Below, piece after piece: positions 34,250-46,690 of a stretch of DNA of 64,000 nucleotides (position 1 is its first letter; each line of letters opens with the position of its first letter). Both the position numbers and the translations under genes were made by a program. The stretch comes from Marsupella aquatica. Taxonomy: Eukaryota; Marchantiophyta. The notes beneath the pieces are model-generated. The model did no database searches. It had not been told where the DNA came from and saw only the letters and a list, made by a program, of their open reading frames with translations. The stretch lies in contig OZ316896.1 of assembly GCA_973895155.1 (NCBI GenBank), positions 18,538,001-18,602,000 on the forward strand, read 5' to 3'.

Positions 34250-36448
34250 GTCACAATTTTATGGACTTTAATCTAGCAATCTTAACTTTTCTGACAGAAA
34301 AAGCTATGAACTACTCAATTCACAACCCATAACTTTTTGCCATAAAGATTGGTCATATGCCATGACAACAAATGGCTGTAAATTTAGTATCTAAAAGTTC
34401 AGAGGCTAGTGAAAAATAATAATTTAGAGAACCCTCTGAAAAAGCTATGTTTATGGCTTTTGTCATCTGGAACTTTGAAGCTTTGAGAAGCCCTATTGTA
34501 TCATTGCAGAGTACATAGACCTTGTCCCTTGGTTTCTATCATCACGGTCTTCTTTAGATAGTAGTACATTGTGTCGAGCCAAGAACTTATCCCTTGGTTT
34601 CTATCATCAGTCTTCTTTAGATAGCAAGTGTTTATAGTATAATTAGAGAGAGCTCAGGCATTTGCTATACTTTGTAAGGGTGAACCGGTTGATTTCAGAG
34701 ACTCTAGAGTCAGATTCATGAAGGGTTCAGGCATTCACTGTTTTTAGTGAGGGTAAGCTGGTTCCTAGAGTTTCTAGTCCAAGTTCCTGTGTAGAACTTA
34801 TGCACTGAAGGGTTGAGGCATTCACTATTCTTAGTGAGGGTGAGTTGAGGCATCCACTATTTCTCGTGAGGGTGAGCTGGTTGGTCTTAGTGTCTAGTGA
34901 AGTTCATGTGCATGGACCTATTGTTCAGTTTGTAATCATTGGTTTTTTTGTTTCTTCTTGTTGTGATGGGGGACTTTAGTTCTGTGGTGTGCCTGGCTTT
35001 TCCCTTGTTGTCCCCGTTCATTGGGTCTCTTGCCCCCTATACTGTGTTCTCGTGCCTGTGGGATCGCTTTCGGAGCGTGTCTGTCAGTGTGAGATGTATT
35101 ATATTCAAGATCAGAAATCCAACTTGACAAAATTTTCCCATCAAATCCCAGTGATAAATTGCTGTTAGCATATCTTCTTTCAGCAGGCTGCAAGATTCTG
35201 TCGCAAACGACGGACCTACTAATTCTGTCCCGCTGGTGCTGGACTTGTATAAAATGGTACTCACCGTCTTGGATCCTATGCAGTAACGACATTGCAACTG
35301 AGTGTAGGACGCTGCTGCGTATTGAGTACCGACAGGAGACATGACTAAACAAGATTGAATGATGGATATGGTAGAGTATGTCAATTTCGAATGTGATTCT
35401 CTTCGTTCATCTTTCAGCTAGAAGAACACGACAACATAGAGAAACAAAGTGATTCTGTTGACGAAATTCGCACATTTCCACCCGACGGTCAGGCACAAGC
35501 AAACATAACTATGTGAAGCCTAGGACTTCCTGGTTTACTGATGGGGAAGGCATCTAATCTTAAAAGAAACACCTGTAGTATCACATCATGAGACTCCCTC
35601 GGTGTCCACGACCCCCAACCCTTAAAGAAGGGCTAGATATGTATCTCAGGAACAGACAACAGACATTGTGCGCATGAAATGAATTTCATTTTTACCGCTA
35701 GACCAACTTGACCTACCAGCTCTTCGATTGTTCCGGAGATGGAAAGACCGCCGAATTGACTACAGAGGTAGCTTAGCCGAACACGCGAAGATCTTGTTGC
35801 CTGCTCAGTAAAGACCTCCCAAACTAGTATCTGGGAGAACATTGATTACAAATGTGTACATGGCCCAATTGGTGGGGTCAGATCTTTGATATATAGTAGC
35901 TAATAACATAGCTACGATGTCTTAATCAAACTATCATTCCCGAGAAACAATTAAATCCACCTACAATAGTGCATTACCACCTTCACATGGATATTCACGG
36001 CGAAGAATTGAATGTATCGGCGCGCGAAGAAAAAATTCGCGCGACGGACTGAACTGCCACATTCGTTGTGGGCCATGTCGCCGATTAATCCTGGGTAAAA
36101 CTTATACCGAGATATCGAGTAGTTCCTGGACTGTCCCTCAAGACTTCTAAATTCATCTCCAGGAAAACTAGGCTGAATTGAAAGAGCAAATCTTCTCACC
36201 CTTTAGCTTAAGCCAGCAGGGACGAGGAATCGGACGACCTTTGTCATCATGCGTGCTCTCCACCAATCCGGGAACTGGGATTGACCTCGATTTGTAGCCA
36301 CGAGCAAAAGGCGTCGCAACGCAATAGGCTCTATGATGTGCTGCTTCGATAACTGCACAATGAATCCCAGCAATCCACACGGCGAAAACCCTGCAAGCCT
36401 GGTCTGTTGGATGATCTGAGACAAATTCTTTGCCTTCTCCCGTCAAGT
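34250..36448. other. repeat-derived DNA, then unassigned frames
   Basis: 34,250-34,370 is the inverted partner of 7548-7670. 34,515-34,630 carries a duplicated GGTTTCTATCATCA and TCTTCTTTAGATAG block. 34,660-34,900 has degenerate repeats around GAGGGTGAGCTGGTT and GGCATTCACTA. On the minus strand, 36,452-36,168 and 36,199-35,951 are two open frames offset by one base (with WIAGIHCAVIEAAHH and YKFYPGLIGDMAHN) just downstream of the DUF26 gene; they look partly coding but match no family I know. Confidence 0.4.
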
Positions 36449-36934
36449 TCACGAATATGCCCTTAATTCGCCCAAATGATTGTCATCTACAATCCGCTCC
36501 ATCTCTTCCCAGTCCTCATCAACACTCGTACGTTCCACTCGAGCGTACATCAACGTGCAGCTATTGAGGTAAACAGATCCCCGCAAATTTTTCGGACACC
36601 GTTCCCCGAGCTGCACTCGGGCTGAGACAATGCAGGCATAACATTCCTCTATGTTCTTCATGTCTTTGGAAGGAATACACCCAGCAGATCCAACTACATC
36701 TTGGCCCCCGTCTCCCGTCGTTTGACACATCAGGTCCCAGCTCGCGTGCGTCATAATGTCAACCTCCATACCATTCAGCACCTCCTGCACCTTCTCTTGA
36801 TACAGCACCGAGACCTCCGTCGTGTCCGCGCTGCAAGACCAAGCCTCGAGAGACTCATCGCCTCTCACTGGCAACAAAGCACGAATGTAGCACAGGGTGC
36901 CAAGCAAGACCGCGATCCGTTGCACCATCCTCAT
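36449..36934 (-). CDS. secreted DUF26/Gnk2-like cysteine-rich protein
   Basis: 161 aa in a single exon, starting at the ATG at 36934 (no in-frame ATG lies upstream). Residues 1-24 form a signal peptide (RIAVLLGTLCYIRALLPVRG). The body carries the DUF26 pattern of plant secreted and receptor proteins: Cys70, Cys86, Cys98 and Cys101 (CYAC), then SARVQLGERC (Cys113) and GSVYLNSCTLMY (Cys126). The spacing between the first two cysteines of the core motif is C-X11-C-X2-C, longer than the usual C-X8-C-X2-C. No second DUF26 domain, membrane anchor or kinase follows, so this would be a single-domain secreted member. Relatives include the antifungal ginkbilobin-2 and plasmodesmal proteins, but the role of this one cannot be stated. 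The acidic tail (DEDWEEME) is unusual. Confidence 0.65.
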   Translation of the reverse strand: MRMVQRIAVLLGTLCYIRALLPVRGDESLEAWSCSADTTEVSVLYQEKVQEVLNGMEVDIMTHASWDLMCQTTGDGGQDVVGSAGCIPSKDMKNIEECYACIVSARVQLGERCPKNLRGSVYLNSCTLMYARVERTSVDEDWEEMERIVDDNHLGELRAYS

Positions 36935-39207
36935 ATCTTCTGTGAGGTACACCTCAGTCACTCAGGTTTCTAATCTAATGGCACAAATTCCACCCTGCCA
37001 GGCAAATTAGCCTAGTCACGAAGTCTTCGGCGGTATCTTAGAACTGCTGATTGATAAGAACGTGACTGTCCTTCACCGATAGTAACACATAACCCACGTA
37101 AACCTCTCAGAACTGAGACTAATGCTCACAATCGTGACAAATAACTTCAGTGGTGATGATCAGAGGAGAGCGGGAGACAAACGATTTCATAACTGCGATT
37201 GCACGATGCGAGATGCTTCAAGGAGCATATCTCTCTGCGTCCTCTGCCCCGCCATTCACTCCTCTCGTCCTTTGCGAACTAGATCCAGTTGTAGCGAGGA
37301 AACACCGAGAACAGTCACCACACTACTGTGTCATATAATCAAGATGAATTGAAAGTGGGCAGCGCGTGCTGGCAAAGAAACGAAGGGCGATTGTGCGGGT
37401 TGATACCAAACGAATGCGAACACCGCATCCTTTGGGCCCTGCTTTATTCGGTGCACCTCTCCTCTACCGTTATTGAGGCAAGAACTGTAGATTGACAGAC
37501 CACTCACGGTGCGGAAGATCCGGAACTAGCGTAGGCCCCGTAATCCCCGTAATCCCCGTCCCGAATTCTACCTGCTTCGGACATGAACAATGCCGCAGCT
37601 CCGAAGTCCGAACGTGCAGTGAAGAACGCCAGAGTGCCGACGATGAAATCATGTCAACCGCCAACAAACGAGGCCGCCGAAAGCGGGAGAGTTCCGACGA
37701 TGTAAATATAGAACGTTCATATCCGCAAGAAATTCCGCAGCGCCGCAAGACTCGGAGCAATCGGGCGCTGACAGAGAGAAAACAAACGAGAACGAATGAT
37801 TGCAAACAAACGTCGAGTCGAAGACAAGAGGGCAGAGGCGAAGAAACGATCCAATTATCTTCGTGGTCGTTGAGAAAACTCGCTCGACCACAGGCGACGG
37901 GGGACTGTGGTCGACAGAACGGTAGGAAGCGCAGTAGGTACTGTCGTAGGTAGGATACCGTTTGCCACTGCATGACTGCAGTTAGTGATTTCGTGCACCC
38001 GAGTAATTAATTCGGCGAATATTCAGAACACACTGAGTACGAGGTAAGCGGTCACAATGACTCACTAATTAATGTCTCTCGTGTCTAATTGGATGTGTTT
38101 TAATAGGCTGTTTCAAAGCTTCATATCCTTGTCTAATTGGGTGTGTTTTAAAAGGGTATCTCGCTGTGTCAAGGTTCGGGATGGTGTGTGTTTTAATAGG
38201 GTATCTCACATTGTCAAGGTTCTGGATGATGTGGGTTAGGGTTTTGGCCATAGCTTTTCAGAGGGTTATGCAAAAGTTTTCTTTTTCACTAGCCTCTACA
38301 CAACGATGATTTATGGTCCATGAGATTTTGAGGTTTGAGACCCCCTACGAATTATAACATTTTCTTTTGCTAAATACCACTACTTGCTACCATTTTTAAT
38401 GATTATCACAATGTCACTATTTCTCTCACAATATATCTTATGGTCTTGACATTGGTGCTTCACATAAGTCCATAATTCAATGGTTTTCATTGCACTTGGG
38501 TTAAATTCACACACCTCCACTACTGATCCTGGTGCACATTTCACCCTTGCCTCCCTATTTCTCAAATAATCTAGTAACACCAATGGTGCAATCTACTCTG
38601 AGGGTGATGGGAAATGTCAGATTCTCGAATGTGGCAATCTGAAGGTCATAGGATATTTTGTGGTTAACCGAGGTTAAAACTCAGCCCATGGAAAACGTGT
38701 GGTTGTGTAATTCATCTTTAAAAGGTGGTAAGTCCTTATTTTGGCCTAAAGGCTGTGGCAATCTAGTAAAAGTTTAAATTATATTATAGGGACTGGCAAG
38801 GGGACTGAAAACTACTTTTCACCATCATGGTCTATAGTGAAGCTCCTCTTTATTTATGTGAACAACTGATGTCAATATTGTCAGCCTAGTTCAAAACTCT
38901 TTGCTAGCTGATAGCAATCTCACCTAAAATTCAGTCTAGAGGGGTCTTGGGTACTAAGATGCAATTGTCTTTTGTTTAACAAAGAAGAGGAACCCTGCCC
39001 TTGGGGAAGTGCCGTGCAACTAGCACAAACCCTCCTGAGGGGAAAAACCCTCAATTTTACCAATAATGGGAGAAATATACAAAAGCCTGACACATATCAT
39101 GGGTCTTGTATACATGGAAGTTATGTAGCATAGCCTAATGAAGGGAGCTTTGACGTACATGTATCTTTCAATGTATGCATGCATTAGTCAAATAATAGCC
39201 AAGAGAG
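36935..39207. other. intergenic; GC-rich island and small repeats
   Basis: 37,480-37,960 is GC-richer with overlapping open frames on both strands; the plus frame (ATG at about 37,651) encodes a basic, Arg- and Ser-rich stretch NKRGRRKRESSDDV and ends near a GTAGGT donor-like site. It could be a 5' exon, but no continuation was recognised. 38,085-38,240 holds three loose repeats of TCTAATTGGGTGTGTTTTAA and GGGTATCTC. The rest is AT-rich. Confidence 0.4.
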
Positions 39208-40484
39208 ATGGAAATAACAAGGCAATCAACAATGATTGCACCTGTCATATTAGATGACAATTCATGCCTTCGTGTCTTGCATCCTGAACAATATGCAAAG
39301 TCAAAATTTGTCGAAACAACTTGCAACGAGTTTCGAACCAAACTCTTTCATTTCAACAATGTAATTATCATGTGTTCAATCCCTTTTCAATACAAGGCTC
39401 TCCACTTGTCTGGCTAGCATGTTGCATACACAACACCCTATACTTCACATGACTTCCACTAGATGTGCATTTGAGTACAATGAAATTTGCTTAGTGTTGC
39501 ATTTGTTTTAGAAACATTGAGGAGAATTGTTGATATGAATTACTATATTCACTATGGAGACTATTCTTTGTGTAGTAAATGTTGTTGATGAATTCCGATG
39601 AAAGCCATAGAAAGTCAACAAAGTAGCTTATTGTCAATAAAGAATAAATGATGTTTTCAGTTATTTTTGCACTCCACTCGTATCTAGTTTCTTATGTTTA
39701 AAAACAAGTGTAGAAGTCGTCCATCATTGGAACACTGAGGACAGTTATGAAGTGTGGAAGATAACAATAATTCTGGAGAATTCATATTAAATTGATTGCT
39801 TTTTTACTATAATTGAGTGCACTGTCTGCACATGCACAGTTAGTGAAGCAGCTGTTGGGTCAAGTGAAAGAACAAGCAGAAAAAATAGATATGGTGAAGG
39901 TTCAAGCAATCGGTACACGTAATATGGTCTCTATTGAAGTGGAAACTAGGACGAAAAAGTTGCACGACCAAAATGATATGATTGTTGATAAACAAGAGCA
40001 ACTTGAGGTACATCATTTATCTTCATGAAAATCTCTGAGATGTTCAATTGCTTTGTACCCTTGCAGATTTTCATTTTATTTTGTGGTTATAATTCAAACA
40101 AACAGAAAAGTGAAGAAAAATGGTAGGCGGTCTGATGCCAAGCATGATTTTTAGTATGGAACAGAAGCTTATACATATAATTGATTATAACTAGATGGCA
40201 TCACCGTTTATGAAAATCAATAATTTGGATCCATTGATGAGTTCCTTTTGAATACACAGATAGTTTATGAGAGATCAATTAAATAAAGTATTTGTTTAGT
40301 TTTGGTCAATAATCGTCACTACTAGTCATTGCCAAGGATATTTGTGTACAATTCTCACTTCAACAAGTGGTGTTTCATTTTTGAGTGACAGAGGCTAAAG
40401 ATTGAATTGAAGTCATTGGCCATGGTTAAGCAAGAACAAGAAGTTCTGATTGCCCGATTGTCAGAGTCAAGTGTCCCAGCATAG
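39208..40484 (+). CDS. IFT20: intraflagellar transport protein 20 (IFT20)
   Basis: IFT20 is a small coiled-coil subunit of the IFT-B complex, carrying cargo from Golgi to cilium. Exons 39208-39360, 39840-40007 and 40392-40484, all phase 0 with GT-AG introns, give 137 aa (129 if the ATG at 39232 is used). The order matches algal and animal IFT20: LRVLHPEQYAKSKFVE, TTCNEFRTKLFHFN, then VKEQAEKIDMVKVQAIGTRN (where relatives have KAIGARN or KAIGLRN), DKQEQLE and a C-terminal KQEQEVLIARLSESS. With these junctions the distance from the FN to the AIG motif is 28 residues, the same as in the Chlamydomonas protein as I remember it. That is why the acceptor before 39840 was chosen over one at 39818. 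In a plant, IFT20 implies flagellate sperm. The first exon could be preceded by another short one. Confidence 0.85.
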
Positions 40485-43400
40485 AATCCTACTCAATTGT
40501 TGAATCCGCTGTGAGCTGTTCAGCTTTCCAATGCCCACATATAGAGAACCATTATGGTAGTAGCATCAAAAAAGGGTTTGAGCCTCAAGCAGGTCTTGCA
40601 AATTAAAGCAATTCATGTGGCTAGCTAAACATAGTTTCTAAATATTAAATGCTCCTCACTGGTATTCCAATAATTCCTCCTTTTGCGTTGTGTTAGTAAT
40701 GCTGCTTTTGGTGAACATTACATCTAAAATTTGAGACTTGTTTTTATGAATTTTTGTGGATTGCAAGTGTGCTCTCTATTGTAGACAATAGTGTAGGTTT
40801 CCTGCACAACATGGGGTCTAATTTGGTTGCCTAGTCTTAAGCCTCATCCCTGAAAAGCTCACATGGAAAAGGATTGGAATATAGAGTCAAGTTTGTACAA
40901 AGAACATTTGGTGCCTTTGAGCCCATTCAACGTACATTGTGTCTTCCATCAAATGTAAAAGATAAAGTTTAGAATATTTTTTCATTTATATCTGGGGATG
41001 AGGGGTAACTTTGATGAGTTCCAGAAGTTTCGGGGGGTATCACTGGAATATGTTATTGAAATAAAGAAGCTTATGATTGCACAATGCTTTGGTACATGTT
41101 GACAGGATCTGTGTAAAGAAACATCCACATGAGAAACACAGTTATGTTTCCTTTTCATTTAGAAATGTTACCACACCGTATAGTCCTTGAGTTTTGTATT
41201 TCTTTGAAAAATTGGATTTGAGTGCATACAAATACGTCGTCGAGGAGCCCAGGTTGGAGACCATGAAGTAATATTCTAGCTCGATTGCATCATGTCTTGT
41301 AATTTTTGCATATCAATCATTTGACCCCGATGATTGTTTGGTATTTGGCTCACCACTCTGCACAAAAGTATACTTGTTTGTATGCAGTACAAGAGGAAAA
41401 GCTGTACATATGGAACGTTCTGTGAGGGCTCATTACAAAGTTCTATTTTAATGATTCAGTTGGCTAAAAGTTTTGCTCATATTTTCGGAGAAATATTGTG
41501 GTTTGGTATTCATCCATCTTAGTCAGATGTCTGACCAGCTGATGAACTTGTCACATCAAATGATTATCATGTGTACTGACACGTGAGTTAATATCTTAGA
41601 ATGTGGGAATGTCAGAATGTGTGTATGGGAAAGAATCTATTTCTCCTTTTATGAAGCTGTGTTAACTGCTTAAATGTCATTTCATTGTACTGTTTTTGAG
41701 ACAATTTCCAGCTTGCACAGTTGATTTTCTAGCATGGGAACATGACCAGGAGATAAAAAAAATTAGGGTAAGAAAACTTTATGTTTGGATGGGTTCCATG
41801 ACATGAGATTTTAATTTGCAAACGAAGTTAACTCAATCTATAGGACTCCATTAGCTCATAGTTGATATCCTATAAAACTATGTAGAATTCTTTCTGTCTT
41901 CTTGTGACCAAAGAGCTATATGGTCACGGACCTGGTTTGGTTATATTGAAGTCCACAGGCATTGAGGTGGGTTGGGATGACCCTTACTAATCACTCACTG
42001 AGGATCTCAGCATACCCAAAGGACCTAGGTTTTGTACTACTGTATGATAGTCACCGTCCCAAAGGGATTTCTAGCGTATGACAACACTACTGTAGCCGCA
42101 AGTTCTCATCCCCAGGCCCCAAGGTTTCTCTCATCCATGATACCCAAATAGTATATCAGGTCCATGACCAAAAAGCTATTTGGTCGCAAGAAGACTGAGT
42201 GGATGTCTCCTCTGTATTTTCGAATGCTTGGCTATGTCTTTTCCTGCACCAGTAAGGGCTCTAAGTTCCTAATTTTTTATTTTTTTTATTTTTTTTTCAA
42301 GGCTAATTAATATAACATGTCATATGATAAGGCATAATGTTTGGATTTGAGGTTCACAAATATGTGATAGGCTTAATGTTTGGATGTCAAGGTTATCCAT
42401 AGGATTTGTGACAAATAGTAACATCAATATTATTAGAAGTGGGTCCCATTTCACCCAGTCTTGCTGGGTCAATATCTGATTATGTGCACGATATTTGCTA
42501 CCAATTGTTTCCTTACTAGTCGACTAACCTTGGGATAGAGAAGTGAGTTTTCAGGTCTATAAACCCTCCTTGTGAATCTTCTTTTGATTCTCATTGAAGG
42601 TCATGAGCCATAACCCCTAGTTTGCCAGCAATGGAATTCCCTGAGCGATTGAATCTGTGTTATTGACACTGATCAGGGCTACAACTCCTTCCCCGGACTG
42701 AACTAGGTGAACCCAGTGTTACTGAGATCTCAAACTGGAACCTATAGTCCAGGGTAGGGTAATCCAGAATACTAGGACCAGATTCTTGAGAATGTACTGC
42801 AAAAATACCATAGGGCAATATGATATCACTTAATACATTAAAAAAGACTTGGCATTGAGTGAAAGGCAAGAAAATTGAAATTATGGTTTTTTCCTTGGAA
42901 GAAATTATGGTTTTTTAATCTCCACTCATGGGTATAAGCTAACAAACCAATCCTCTTATTGGGGCCAATGGCTTCTAGCCGTGAGGGGGGATAAGCTACC
43001 CTACAGACCAGTAAAGTACACTAATTTTTGTAGGAAACAAAGGTTACTGGTGGGTGAACATTTTTAATCCATGCTTTTATTTTCATAATCTTGTGTTAAA
43101 TTCACAGCTGGATAATTTTTTCCGTACAATTGAACCCTTAGACTACTAAGTCAGCTCGCTATTGTACGAGATGAGAACCACCGTAAAGAGGAAGGCCAGA
43201 AGATGAGCGAGGCATCCTTTTTTTTATCATTGCCCCCAGATTCAGCAGTAGTACTGCTGTCACCAATACTGATGTCATTAGTACTACGTTTACCAGTGCT
43301 GTCATCATCAGGTTTTTCATGGGGATCTCATCGTCTCCCTCGGTAGCTCCCATTGAAGTGCGATATACTTGGTGCAACTAATAACCTTTGGGAAAGGTAT

Positions 43401-43825
43401 ATTAATTATTATTGGTCCAAAAAAGGGAGAATTGCGTAAGGCCCGGAGGGCTGGTGGTAGCTTTGGATTTCACCACTGAAGCAAGCCAATAGAAGTGAGA
43501 AAGCTTGCTAGGACGCTACGCGCCTCACAAGCATTAAAATTTTGATTGATCTGGATTCACATTTGCCAAGAATGGGCGTTATAGCAAAATAGAAGAAAAA
43601 ACCCACTGAAGCAAAAAACTTATGCACAAAAACTGATGTTTGGCAGGGTTCTACCCTGCAAATGAAGTGTTTGAAAAATCTTTCCGACTTCCACTGGTCA
43701 TCTTGTTCTCACATCTCAGAGCCAGGGCTGTAGCGGAGTAAACCCCCACCCACACCTCAGTTACCCTATACATATAGAGGGAATGGGTTACCCAACAAAA
43801 CACTAACACACTGTAGTCAACTAGG
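40485..43825. other. no supported gene
   Basis: More than 3 kb of AT-rich sequence. Two words recur: GGCTTAATGTTTGGAT-like blocks at about 42,332 and 42,370, and a paired TATGGTCACG/TTTGGTCGCAAGA context at about 41,920 and 42,170 in inverted order. Frames are short and unrecognised. Confidence 0.45.
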
Positions 43826-44640
43826 GTGTCTCAAACCTGCTGTTCCCCTTTTAGGTTAATTGCTACAACACCTTTGGGGCAAGCTTCACCCAAGGGGGTT
43901 TTGGTTTGAGACAAATCACAATACTTGCCCGCAAGTCAACTCAACATCATCAAATTTGATTATTTGATCATTTTCTGAAGGACGCCAACACATTTCAGGA
44001 TGTCTCAAACCTGTGGTTCCCTTTTTCGGTTAATTGGTACGAGAAATTTTCTGTCCGCATTCCAACTCTAATTGAAACACAATTTTGGGGCAACCTTCAC
44101 CCGGGGGGTTTTGGTTGGAGACAAATCACAACATGCACTTGCCCGCAAGTTAACTCAACATCATCAAATTTGATTATTTTTCTCGGGGGGGTCACTTCCA
44201 CGGAAGTGACACATCACGTGCGACGAAGTATAGGCCCATTTAAATGGGTGTGACGGAATACTTCCAAAGTTTGGTGGAAGAACACATAGAACATGTTTTA
44301 TTGACTGGTTGACTTTAAAGAACACATAGGCCTATTTAATTGTAAATATACTTTCTTTAAAGTTTATAGGGGTTTTTTAATAAAAATGACAAAATTTAAA
44401 GAAAGAAAGGGTTTTGCAAAAAAATAATTTTCACTTATAAGTTAGGGGGTTCAAATCCTAAAACGTCGCACGCGATGTATGGCTCTCCATATAGTGACCC
44501 CCCGAGTTATTTTTCTGAAGGATGCCAACACATTACAGAGGTATAATTATGCTTCTTAGACGCCAAAATAAAACTGTTACTTAATGGGATTTAATTATAT
44601 TTCTGAAGGACGCCAACACATTCCAGAGGTATAATTATGC
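43826..44640. repeat. nested direct duplications around a MITE
   Basis: A block starting GTGTCTCAAACCTG and ending CATCATCAAATTTGATTA occurs at 43,826-43,966 and again at 43,999-44,180. A second block, TTTCTGAAGGACGCCAACAC, then CAGAGGTATAATTATGCTT, occurs at about 44,512-44,580 and 44,600-44,665, with its start also at 43,972. The MITE at 44,183-44,506 has landed inside one copy of the duplicated sequence. Confidence 0.85.
44183..44506. mobile_element. MITE with ~50-bp TIRs and intact TSD
   Basis: The left end is TCGGGGGGGTCACT; the right end read on the other strand is CTCGGGGGGTCACT. Homology of the two ends continues to CATC(A/G)CGTGCGACG about 45 bp in. The element is flanked by TTATTTTTC at 44,174-44,182 and 44,507-44,515. 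If the terminal C is counted in the element the duplication is 8 bp, otherwise 9 bp, so hAT-like or Mutator-like origin are both possible. No coding capacity in 325 bp. Confidence 0.85.
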
Positions 44641-44904
44641 TTATTGGACCCCAAAATAAATAAATTTGTGACTTAACGGGACTTATGAGTGATCCAGCCA
44701 GTTGATAGACCTTAAATCAATGCAACCTCATTGTGCTGATTGGGGAGAAAGTTGGGTTTGGGGGTCCATCAAGCAAATAGCTTCACATTTTGCGCCCAGT
44801 TTTAGGTGGTGCAGACTCCTCTCCACTCACGGCCTAAGTTTTAGTGGCGGCATCAGTTTTTGCAAAGCACATATTTTCAACCCTAGAGCATTCAGGTGAC
44901 CTAA
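44641..44904. other. short spacer before the satellite
   Basis: A 65-codon frame at 44,702-44,899 has no recognisable motif; nothing is called. Confidence 0.4.
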
Positions 44905-46635
44905 AATCTCAACAAGACATGTAGTTTGGGAAGGCCTACTTTGACTTTAATTATCAGCTATTACACTAAACTATGCATCTCGGTTAATTATAAAATCACA
45001 TGTACAATAGTTTGTGAAGGCCTACTATTACTTTACTTATATGCGATTTACACTAAACCATGCATCACCGGTTAATTATAAAACCTTCACAGAACATGTA
45101 GTTTGTGAAGGCCTACAATTACTTTAATTATCAGTGATTACACTAAACCATGCATCATCGGTTGATTATAAAATCTTCACAGAACATGTAGTTTGTGAAG
45201 GCCTACTACTACTTTAATTATCAGTGATTACACTAAACCATGCATCATCGGTTAATTATAAAATCACATGTAGTTTGTGAAGGCCTACTATTACTTTAAT
45301 TATCAGCGATTACACTAAACCATGCATCATCGGTTAATTATAAAATCTTCACAGAACATGTAGTTTGTGAAGGCCTACTACTACTTTAATTATCAGCGAT
45401 TACACTAAACCATGCATCATCGGTTAATTATAAAATCTTCACAGAGCATGTAGTTTGTGTAGGCCTACTACTACTTAATTATCAGGGATTACACTAAACC
45501 ATGCATCATTGGTTAATTGTGAAATCACATGTACTTTGTGAAGGCCTACTATTACTTTAATTATAAGTAATTACACTAAGCCTTGCATCATTGGTTAATT
45601 ATAGAATCTTCATAGAACATGTAGTTTGTGAAGGCCTACTATTACTTTAATTATCAGCGATTACACTAAACCATGCATCATCGGTTAATTATAAAATCAC
45701 ATGTACTTTGTGAAGGCCTACTATTACTTTAATTATAAGTAATTACACTAAACCTTGCATCATGGGTTAATTATAGAATCTTCAAACATGTAGTTTGTGA
45801 AGGCCTATTGCTACTTTAATTATCAGGGATACACTAAACCATGCATCATCGGTTAATTGTGAAATCACATGTACTTTGTGAAGACCTACTATTACTTTAA
45901 TTATAAGTAATTACACTAAGCCTTGCATCATTGGTTAATTACAGAATCTTCATAGAACATGTAGTTTGTGAAGGCCTACTACTACTTTAATTATTAGCGA
46001 TTACACTAAACCATGCATCATCGGTTAATTGTGAAATCGTATGTACTTTGTGAAGGCCTACTATTACTTTAATTATCAGCAATTACACTAAACCATGCAT
46101 CATCGGTTAATTATAAAATCACATGTAGTTTGTGAAGGCCTACTATTACTTTAATTATCAACAATTACACTAAACCATGTATCATCGGTTAATTATAAAA
46201 TCACATGTAGTTTGTGAAGGCCTACTATTACTTTAATTATCAATGATTACACTAAACCATGTATCATCGGTTAATTATAAAATTTTCACAAAACATGTAG
46301 TTTGTGAAAGCCTACTACTACTTTAATTATCAGGGATTACACTAAACCATGCATCATCGGTTAATTGTGAAATCACATGTACTTTGTGAAGGCCTACTAT
46401 TACTTTAATTATAAGTAATTACACTAAACCATGTTATAGAATCTTCACAGAACATGTAATTTGTGAATGCCTACTACTACTTTGATTATCAGGGATTACA
46501 CTAAACCATGCATCATCAGTTAATTATAAAATATTCACAGAACATGTACTAGAACATGTACTTTGTGAAGGACTACTACTGTTACTTTAATTATCAGCAA
46601 TTACACTAAAGCATGCCTTTCATCGGTTAATTAGG
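44905..46635. repeat. satellite array, about 20 units of 80-91 bp
   Basis: Tandem units contain GTAGTTTGTGAAGGCCTACT, ACTTTAATTATCAG, ATTACACTAAACCATGCATC and ATCGGTTAATTATAAAATC. Spacing of the AGGCCTAC landmark is about 80-91 bp, from about 44,931 to 46,568. Two length classes differ by the insert TTCACAGAAC before ATGTA, giving units of about 82 and 91 bp that mix along the array. Neighbouring units are very similar, which suggests recent expansion. The array stops at GGTTAATTAGGCC, about 55 bp before the ATG of the next gene. Confidence 0.95.
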
Positions 46636-46690
46636 CCTCTCTCTCATAGAAATCAGATTGTCAAGAAAGTGGAGCACAATTGAGGTCGCC

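Noticed and set aside
39818-39839. Alternative IFT20 exon 2 start using the acceptor TTGAG
   Set aside because: Adds seven or more residues in a place where IFT20 length is constant and needs a different donor phase; the acceptor before 39840 fits frame and family spacing.
44440-44465. GGGGGTTCAAATCC, tRNA T-arm-like
   Set aside because: Lies within the MITE; no other tRNA arms.
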